Source: Pseudomonadota bacterium (lineage in GTDB: Bacteria > Pseudomonadota > Alphaproteobacteria > Rhizobiales > Xanthobacteraceae). From it: a DNA stretch of 5,613 nucleotides. A program made the position numbers and the translations under genes. The DNA lies in NCBI GenBank assembly GCA_023390695.1, contig JAEWCJ010000022.1:1-5613 (forward strand), read 5' to 3'. The notes under the pieces are model-generated. The model was given only the letters and a program-made list of their open reading frames with translations, searched no databases and had not been told where the DNA came from. Each line of letters begins with the position of its first letter. Within the stretch, counting starts at the first letter, position 1. Shown piece by piece: positions 1 to 5,613 of this stretch.

Positions 1-414
1 AACCTGGCCGCCGACACTGAGCGGCTGCAGCGCAAAGGAATTGCTCGAACCGCCATAGAGCACATTGGCGCCCAGCCCGGCACCAATGGTCGCCCCGGCA
101 CTGACGCCGCCGTAATTGCCGGAAAGATCGCCAAGGCCGATCTGCTGGGTCGGTGCGAACACGCCCCAGACCAGGCTGGACACGGCGGTGGCGCCGATAT
201 CGACGCCGGCGCGGCGGATCGTGGCGCGGTAGGCCTGGCGCGGCCCCATATCCGGCCGGTAAATGCAGTTGAGCTCCGTGACCGATCCCAGCACGAAGCC
301 GACCGTTTCGCCGCCGGTGCATTCCAGCACGCCGGCCTGGACGTATTGCGCAGACGCGGGAGCGGCGGAGAAGGTGAGCAGCGCCAGTCCGGCGAGAGCA
401 GACAGATATCGCAT
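1..414 (-). CDS. DUF992 domain protein, exported, 3' end beyond window
   Basis: Reading from the ATG at 414 towards position 1 gives 138 open codons with no stop, so the C-terminus lies outside the window. Residues 1-22 form a Sec signal peptide: a basic start (MRY), a leucine/alanine core and an ASA cleavage site before QYVQAG. The mature part matches my memory of the DUF992 family in its order of features: AGVLEC with Cys32, GFVLGS, LNC with Cys50, VDIGAT, VWGVFAPT, a Gly-rich stretch (NYGGVSAGATIGAGLGANVL) and ALQPLSVGGQ. The two cysteines could form a disulfide in the periplasm. Family members are about 160 residues, so roughly 20-25 are missing. The function of DUF992 is unknown; it is found mainly in Rhizobiales. 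An in-frame ATG at 447 would add 11 residues ahead of the signal peptide and is less likely. A weak GGGA lies 8 bases before the chosen start. Family call firm, role unknown. Confidence 0.9.
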   Translation of the reverse strand, partial: MRYLSALAGLALLTFSAAPASAQYVQAGVLECTGGETVGFVLGSVTELNCIYRPDMGPRQAYRATIRRAGVDIGATAVSSLVWGVFAPTQQIGLGDLSGNYGGVSAGATIGAGLGANVLYGGSSNSFALQPLSVGGQV

Positions 415-519
415 GAGACAAATCCCGTATTTGCAGTTACCCGGCATGTCGGCATGGCGCCGCGCGGAATCGGAGGTGAAGCTACACCACGATGATGACC
501 AAGACGATAAGGCGTTATT
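415..519. other. 105-base intergenic gap, DUF992 gene leader
   Basis: This gap lies between the stop of the winged-helix/hydrolase gene (520) and the DUF992 start (414), both on the minus strand. It presumably holds the DUF992 leader. I see no convincing -35/-10 pair and no hairpin followed by a T-run, so neither a terminator nor a promoter is called. GGCATG occurs twice nine bases apart (443-448 and 452-457), probably by chance. Confidence 0.4.
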
Positions 520-1767
520 TTAAATCCTCTCTCCTTCCGAAACTTCCGCCGCAAACGTCTGAATTTCTTCCAGCAATCGCGTCCAGGCCGGGTCGCCCGG
601 AATGGGCACATGGTTTTCGGAATCGAGGATCGTGAAGCGTGCGCCTGCAATATTGGCGGCCAGATAGCGGCCCTGCTCGAGAGGGACGACATTGTCCTTG
701 TCGGCATGCAGAACCAGTGTCGGCACTCTCAGATGCGGCAGCATCTGGGTGATGTCGATGTCGTCGCAGGCGACCCGCAATCGTGCGGCCAGATCTCCGG
801 AGCTGGCAATCCGCTGCATCTCGGCAAACCATCTGATCAATTCGCGCGAACCGTTCGGCAGATAGAGCGAACTGAAAGCGCGCATGAAGGCAGAATCCTC
901 CTGGCCCCAGCCCTGCCGCATCATGGCGAGCACGGTCTGCCCCTTCGTCAGATCTTCCGCCGAGCCGCGCCGATTGCGACCTTGCGCATAGCCGCCATAC
1001 AGGATCAGGCCCGACACATGCTCCGGGTGACGTACAGCGTATGAAACCGCCGCCGCGGCGCCTTGCGACAAGCCGAGCAGAACAAATCGTTTCAATCCCA
1101 GCGAAGCTATCACCGCATCCAGATCGCGCTCGAACCCCGCGAAGGAAACATCCTGCACATCACGATCGCTGAGCCCGTTGCCGCGCCCGTCGTAACGCAC
1201 AAACCGAAAGCGCTCGGCAAGGCGCGCAAACATCGGAGACCAGATCGGACTCAGCCAGTCGTATTCAAGATGATTGAGCCAGTTTGCCGCCTTCAGAAGG
1301 ACCGGCCCATGGCCCGCCGTCGCCACGGCGATATTGACGCCATCGCTGGTGCGACAAAAGCTGATGGTTTGCGCCACCGGGCGCTTGGGCGCAGGCAAGT
1401 CAGCGGCTTCTTTCTCCGCACCGTTGCCGATCTCGCCGATGAAACGGAAGCCTTTCCGCGGAATCGTCCTGATGAGGCGTTGCGCCGCCCCATCGTCGCC
1501 GATCACGCGGCGCGCGGCATTGATCCGGCTGGCAAGAGTAGATTCTGAAACAATCCGTCCGTTCCAGACGCCTGCAATCAGGTCGTCGTGCGAGACCACA
1601 CGGTCGCGATGACGAATGAGGAATTCGAGGACATCGAACACCTGCGGCTCGATCGCCACGTGCTCGGCCCCGCGGCGCAATTCCCTGCGCGCGGCATCAA
1701 GAACGCAATCGCCAAAGCGATATTGCAAGGCCGCCTCCGGCGCTGATCTCTTGCGAGAATCAATCAT
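520..1767 (-). CDS. winged-helix DNA-binding domain fused to alpha/beta-hydrolase (one-component regulator)
   Basis: The 415-residue protein has two parts. Residues 15-111 are an OmpR/PhoB-type winged helix (Trans_reg_C): a YRFGDCVLD strand, an EPQVFDVLEFLI helix, the recognition-helix region SESTLASRINAARR, and the wing RTIPRKGFRFIG. A polar linker (112-134) contains no membrane helix, unlike CadC. Residues 135-410 are an alpha/beta hydrolase with the KAANWLNHLEYDW and VRYDGRGNGLSD motifs, nucleophile Ser234 in GLSQG, Asp358 in HADKDNVVP and His386 in ENHVP. The triad therefore looks intact. From memory, this hydrolase subfamily also occurs fused to LuxR-type HTH domains and to adenylate/guanylate cyclases, which suggests a sensor module. 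I infer a cytosolic regulator that binds or hydrolyses a small ester, lactone or amide; ligand and targets are unknown. The ATG at 1767 is chosen; a TTG at 1785 would add six residues. Neither has a well-spaced ribosome binding site, and an in-frame TAG blocks any longer start. Confidence 0.88.
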   Translation of the reverse strand: MIDSRKRSAPEAALQYRFGDCVLDAARRELRRGAEHVAIEPQVFDVLEFLIRHRDRVVSHDDLIAGVWNGRIVSESTLASRINAARRVIGDDGAAQRLIRTIPRKGFRFIGEIGNGAEKEAADLPAPKRPVAQTISFCRTSDGVNIAVATAGHGPVLLKAANWLNHLEYDWLSPIWSPMFARLAERFRFVRYDGRGNGLSDRDVQDVSFAGFERDLDAVIASLGLKRFVLLGLSQGAAAAVSYAVRHPEHVSGLILYGGYAQGRNRRGSAEDLTKGQTVLAMMRQGWGQEDSAFMRAFSSLYLPNGSRELIRWFAEMQRIASSGDLAARLRVACDDIDITQMLPHLRVPTLVLHADKDNVVPLEQGRYLAANIAGARFTILDSENHVPIPGDPAWTRLLEEIQTFAAEVSEGERI

Positions 1768-1823
1768 TTCTCGAGAGAAAATCAAAGCCGCCTAAAAGCG
1801 CCCAGCCGCCAATCCGGACAGAT

Positions 1824-1860
1824 TCGCCTCATCCCGCCGCAGGCTATCGATGAGGAACGA
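1824..1860 (+). promoter_or_regulatory. inverted repeat able to hide the ribosome binding site of the small ORF
   Basis: CCTCATC (1827-1833) is perfectly complementary to GATGAGG (1849-1855). A two-base bulge (AA, 1856-1857) then allows three further pairs, TCG (1824-1826) with CGA (1858-1860). Inside the loop, GCC-GCA-GGC (1836-1844) can form a second small hairpin. The right arm contains the GAGGAA ribosome binding site (1852-1857), six bases before the ATG at 1864, so folding would occlude it. Read as DNA, the arms lie two helical turns apart (22 bases centre to centre) between two divergent starts, which would also suit an operator. The pairing is seen; either function is inference. Confidence 0.35.
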
Positions 1861-1863
1861 CCA

Positions 1864-3531
<1,668 letters not shown>

Positions 3532-3594
3532 TCACGACAGAGAATGCCCTTGCCTCTCACCGATCTGTGACGCACGAAATCTCTTTTTCAGCCA

Positions 3595-3610
3595 GCGGCC
3601 CTCTGGCCGC
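3595..3610 (+). repeat. GC-rich hairpin GCGGCC-ctct-GGCCGC upstream of GST gene
   Basis: Six perfect GC pairs close a four-base loop 88 bases before the GST start codon. The stem could act in the 5' leader if transcription starts upstream of it. No poly-T tract follows, so it is not called a terminator. Role unknown. Confidence 0.25.
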
Positions 3611-3688
3611 CTTGCAATTGCCGGCCTTCCCTTCTCTTGTCCGCCGCGCCACAATCACCCTTCGGTTCGGCGATGCCGAAAATCTCGC

Positions 3689-3692
3689 GGAG
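3689..3692 (+). promoter_or_regulatory. ribosome binding site that sets the GST start
   Basis: GGAG ends six bases before the ATG at 3699 and directly abuts the in-frame ATG at 3693. The spacing therefore favours 3699, which gives the family-like N-terminus MLRLYSMQ, over 3693 and over the GTG at 3567. Confidence 0.6.
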
Positions 3693-3698
3693 ATGCGG

Positions 3699-4355
3699 AT
3701 GCTGAGGCTCTATTCGATGCAGCGCTCGGGCAATTGCTACAAGGTGCGGCTCGCATTGGCGCAGCTCGAAATGCCTTATGAGAATGTCGAAATCGATATC
3801 CTCAAAGGCGAAACGCACACGCCCGATTTCCTGGCGAAGAATCCCAACGGACAGATTCCGCTGCTGGAGATGATGCCCGGCCGCTATCTCCCGGAATCCA
3901 ACGCGATCCTGTGGTTTCTCGCGGAAGGCAGCCAGCTTCTCGGCAACGATCCGCTGCAGCGCGCCGCGGTGCTGCAATGGCTGTTCTTCGAACAGCACGC
4001 CATCGTGCCCAATATCGGCGCCGCCTATTTCTGGCTCTGCCTGGTGAAAGGCGGCCGCGATCTGCAGCGTCACGCGCTGGACGACTGGATGGAAGAAGGC
4101 CAGCGCTCGCTCAATCTGCTCGACAAACATCTCGGCAGCCGCCGCTATGTCGCCGGCGACCGCTATTCGATTGCCGATATCGCGCTGTATGCCTACACGC
4201 ATCTGGCCGAGCAATGCGATTTCGACCTGTCGCCCTTCCCTGCACTGCGCGCCTGGCTGGCCCGTGTCGCCGCCGAACCTGGCCACGTCGAGATGGAGAG
4301 CACCGGTGCCGCCGATCGCCGTGGCGACGTGATGGATTTACCCATTATTAACTAA
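3699..4355 (+). CDS. glutathione S-transferase family protein
   Basis: The 218-residue cytosolic protein has the two GST domains. The N-terminal thioredoxin-like domain (about 1-77) runs LRLYSMQRSGNCYKVRLAL, with Ser10 and Cys13 as candidate glutathione-activating residues. The cis-proline Pro54 lies in GQIPLLE, and Glu66-Ser67 in PESNAI is the usual pair that binds the gamma-glutamyl group. The helical C-terminal domain (about 85-195) includes YVAGDRYSIADIALYAY, the N-capping box found in most GSTs. Length is normal for the family. It probably conjugates or reduces small electrophiles or peroxides with glutathione; the substrate and GST class cannot be set from sequence alone. A frame open from a GTG at 3567 would add 44 residues with no GST character, so that longer start is rejected. 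It is divergent from the aminotransferase gene, and no metabolic link between them is evident. Confidence 0.93.
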   Translation: MLRLYSMQRSGNCYKVRLALAQLEMPYENVEIDILKGETHTPDFLAKNPNGQIPLLEMMPGRYLPESNAILWFLAEGSQLLGNDPLQRAAVLQWLFFEQHAIVPNIGAAYFWLCLVKGGRDLQRHALDDWMEEGQRSLNLLDKHLGSRRYVAGDRYSIADIALYAYTHLAEQCDFDLSPFPALRAWLARVAAEPGHVEMESTGAADRRGDVMDLPIIN

Positions 4356-4457
4356 TCGCCCCCAAAACGCCGCGATCCGTCAAAGCCTTTGCCGCTTTCC
4401 GGTCGAATGCGCGCCAGCATCCCCTACGATAATGCCTTCAAGACCTGATTCATTTTC

Positions 4458-4461
4458 GGAG
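4458..4461 (+). promoter_or_regulatory. ribosome binding site that sets the start of the small membrane protein
   Basis: GGAG lies nine bases before the ATG at 4471. The upstream in-frame ATG at 4432 and the downstream one at 4531 have no comparable site, so 4471 is preferred. Confidence 0.5.
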
Positions 4462-4470
4462 CTTGAAGCC

Positions 4471-4761
4471 ATGAGGAATCGGATCACCGCGATCGGATTC
4501 CAGCATCCCGTGCGCAATTTCCGCCGTCTGATGACCCGGCGCATTGCGTTCACCGAATTGCTGATGACCGTTGCATTGATAGTGTGTCTTGCCGTCGCCC
4601 TGACGGCCGTCTCCTTTGGCATGGCGCGCGCCGATACACTGGGCGCGATCGTGGATGGCCGCGACGGCGCGCTGGCGGTGATGATCTTTCTTGCCTTGCT
4701 GATCGCCGGCATGGGCGGCGTTACCACCGCCCTGACGCGGCGCGACACGCCGCACGACTAG
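4471..4761 (+). CDS. small hypothetical two-helix inner-membrane protein
   Basis: This 96-residue protein is not one I recognise. It has a basic N-terminal segment (RNRITAIGFQHPVRNFRRLMTRR, eight Arg/His in residues 2-24). A first hydrophobic helix spans about 28-50 (from FTELLMTVALIV to SFGM), a short polar loop with Asp/Arg (52-66) follows, then a second helix at about 67-88 (from ALAVMIFLALL to TTAL) and a charged tail, TRRDTPHD. The Arg-rich N-terminus suggests both ends face the cytoplasm, with the loop in the periplasm. There is no catalytic motif. It sits 115 bases after the GST gene and 62 bases before the sugar dehydrogenase start, so co-transcription with the dehydrogenase is possible. 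The gap after its stop holds the palindrome TTCCGGAA (4768-4775) flanked by GGG and CCC, too weak to call a terminator. Its hydrophobic periodicity and ribosome binding site support a real gene. Confidence 0.72.
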   Translation: MRNRITAIGFQHPVRNFRRLMTRRIAFTELLMTVALIVCLAVALTAVSFGMARADTLGAIVDGRDGALAVMIFLALLIAGMGGVTTALTRRDTPHD

Positions 4762-4812
4762 AGGGACTTCCGGAACCCGCCTGGCGTTCTTACCGTTAGG
4801 GAGCCACCCGAC

Positions 4813-4816
4813 GGAG
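4813..4816 (+). promoter_or_regulatory. ribosome binding site that sets the sugar dehydrogenase start
   Basis: Three in-frame ATG codons lie at 4818, 4824 and 4830. GGAG is 1, 7 and 13 bases from them respectively, so the middle one, 4824, is the best-spaced start. Confidence 0.55.
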
Positions 4817-4823
4817 AATGCTC

Positions 4824-5613
4824 ATGGATATGCGCCTGACAATCGGCCTTGCCGGCCTGGTCCTCACCAGCCTGCCGGCGGCGGCGCAATCGTCCACCTA
4901 CAAAAGCGAGACCGGCGGTATCCGGGTCGAAACGGTCGCCAGCGGTCTTGCGAATCCCTGGGCGCTGGCCTTTCTCCCCGACGGACGAATGCTCATCACG
5001 GAACGGCCGGGGCGCATGCGGCTGGTCACGCGCGACGGAAAAATGTCGCCACCCCTGGCCGGCGTGCCGAAGGTGGCCGCATCCGGCCAGGGTGGCCTCC
5101 TGGATGTCATTGTCGACCGCGACTTCGCGCAGAACCGTACCATTTATTTCTGCTACGCCGATCCGGTGAGCGGCGGCGCACAGACCTCCATGGCCCGCGC
5201 CGTGCTCGACGCCGGCGAGACGCCGCGACTCGACGGCGTCAAACGCATCTTCCAGCAGGAAGGCCCGCCCTCCGGCGGCAATCATTTCGGCTGCCGCATC
5301 GTGCAGGCGCGCGACGGCAATCTGTTCCTCACGTTGGGCGATCACTCCACCGTCCGCGACCAGGCGCAGAATCTCGGCAATCACATCGGCAAGATCGTGC
5401 GCCTCGCGCCCGACGGCTCCGTGCCGAAAGACAATCCCTTCGTTGGCAAGCCGGGCGTAAAGCCGGAGATCTGGAGCTATGGCCACCGCAATTCGCAAGG
5501 CGCCGCCCTCCATCCTGCGACCGGAAAATTGTGGATGCACGAACACGGCCCGCGCGGCGGCGACGAGATCAACATCCCCGAAGCCGGCAAGAATTACGGC
5601 TGGCCGGTGATCG
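4824..5613 (+). CDS. PQQ-dependent sugar dehydrogenase (glucose/sorbosone dehydrogenase family), 3' end beyond window
   Basis: 263 complete codons are visible; family members run to about 370-390, so roughly the last third is missing. Residues 1-22 are a signal peptide (MDMRLTIGLAGLVL, cleavage after PAAAQ or just before it), placing the enzyme in the periplasm. The rest is a GSDH beta-propeller: VASGLANPWALAFLPDGRMLITER (38-61), GQGGLLDV (88-95), GGNHFGCR with candidate catalytic His154, LFLTLGDHS (167-175), GNHIGKIVRLAPDG (185-198), EIWSYGHRNSQG (215-226) and HEHGPRGGDEIN (239-250), which supplies the Arg/Asp/Glu typical of the PQQ and calcium site. The family oxidises aldose sugars with pyrroloquinoline quinone; E. 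coli YliI is a relative. The exact sugar is unknown. Cys110 and Cys157 fall near conserved strands and could pair after export. No PQQ synthesis gene is in the window. Confidence 0.93.
   Translation, partial: MDMRLTIGLAGLVLTSLPAAAQSSTYKSETGGIRVETVASGLANPWALAFLPDGRMLITERPGRMRLVTRDGKMSPPLAGVPKVAASGQGGLLDVIVDRDFAQNRTIYFCYADPVSGGAQTSMARAVLDAGETPRLDGVKRIFQQEGPPSGGNHFGCRIVQARDGNLFLTLGDHSTVRDQAQNLGNHIGKIVRLAPDGSVPKDNPFVGKPGVKPEIWSYGHRNSQGAALHPATGKLWMHEHGPRGGDEINIPEAGKNYGWPVI

Noticed and set aside
263..523. 86-codon plus-strand frame
   Set aside because: It lies mostly antisense to the DUF992 gene, whose signal peptide and family motifs are clear.
3567..3698. 44-residue N-terminal extension of the GST from a GTG
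   Set aside because: The GST fold begins at LRLYSMQ, and the ribosome binding site at 3689-3692 fits the ATG at 3699.
3588..4286. A 232-codon minus-strand frame
   Set aside because: It is antisense to the GST gene and its upstream region; the translation shows no motif.
4425..4433. TACGATAAT as a -10 element for the small membrane protein gene
   Set aside because: No acceptable -35 hexamer lies 16-18 bases upstream of either register.
4763..4778. GGG-ac-TTCCGGAA-CCC as a terminator after the small membrane protein gene
   Set aside because: The centre is a loopless palindrome and no T-run follows, so it would not work as an intrinsic terminator.
4758..5546. A 262-codon open frame on the minus strand
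   Set aside because: It is fully antisense to the sugar dehydrogenase, whose motifs are unmistakable. Long antisense frames are expected in GC-rich genes, and this translation shows no recognisable domain.

Overview
The window is GC-rich, with mostly G/C third codon positions and a DUF992 gene. Its proteins look like those of Hyphomicrobiales (Rhizobiales), in the Bradyrhizobiaceae/Xanthobacteraceae neighbourhood of the Alphaproteobacteria. The genus cannot be fixed from this sequence. I see no tRNA, rRNA, CRISPR array, transposase or integrase, so this looks like ordinary chromosomal DNA with a few small oddities.

Left part, minus strand (about 1-1767): the 5' end of an exported DUF992 protein is cut by the window edge. 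Upstream of it lies a one-component regulator that joins an OmpR/PhoB-type winged helix to an intact alpha/beta-hydrolase domain with Ser-Asp-His residues. This fusion is the most interesting protein in the window. It has no membrane segment, so it is probably a cytosolic sensor or enzyme that also binds DNA. Its ligand and targets are unknown.

Middle (about 1768-3198): a short plus-strand ORF starts divergently from the regulator, behind a strong ribosome binding site that can be folded into a hairpin. Its first 30 or so residues carry a DGSIDFD motif and look genuinely coding. Its tail runs antisense into the 3' end of the next gene, so it may be a truncated small gene. That next gene, on the minus strand, encodes a class I aspartate aminotransferase of the Thermus/rhizobial (I-beta) type, complete with its PLP lysine.

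Right part, plus strand (3699-5613): a 500-base divergent intergenic region separates the aminotransferase from a glutathione S-transferase family protein. It contains a perfect 8+1+8 palindrome. A small two-helix membrane protein of unknown function follows, then an exported PQQ-type glucose/sorbosone dehydrogenase that runs off the right edge. Spacing (115 and 62 bases) allows the last two genes to be co-transcribed, but nothing proves it. The genes do not form one obvious pathway: amino-acid transamination, glutathione-dependent chemistry and periplasmic sugar oxidation sit side by side as housekeeping and accessory functions.
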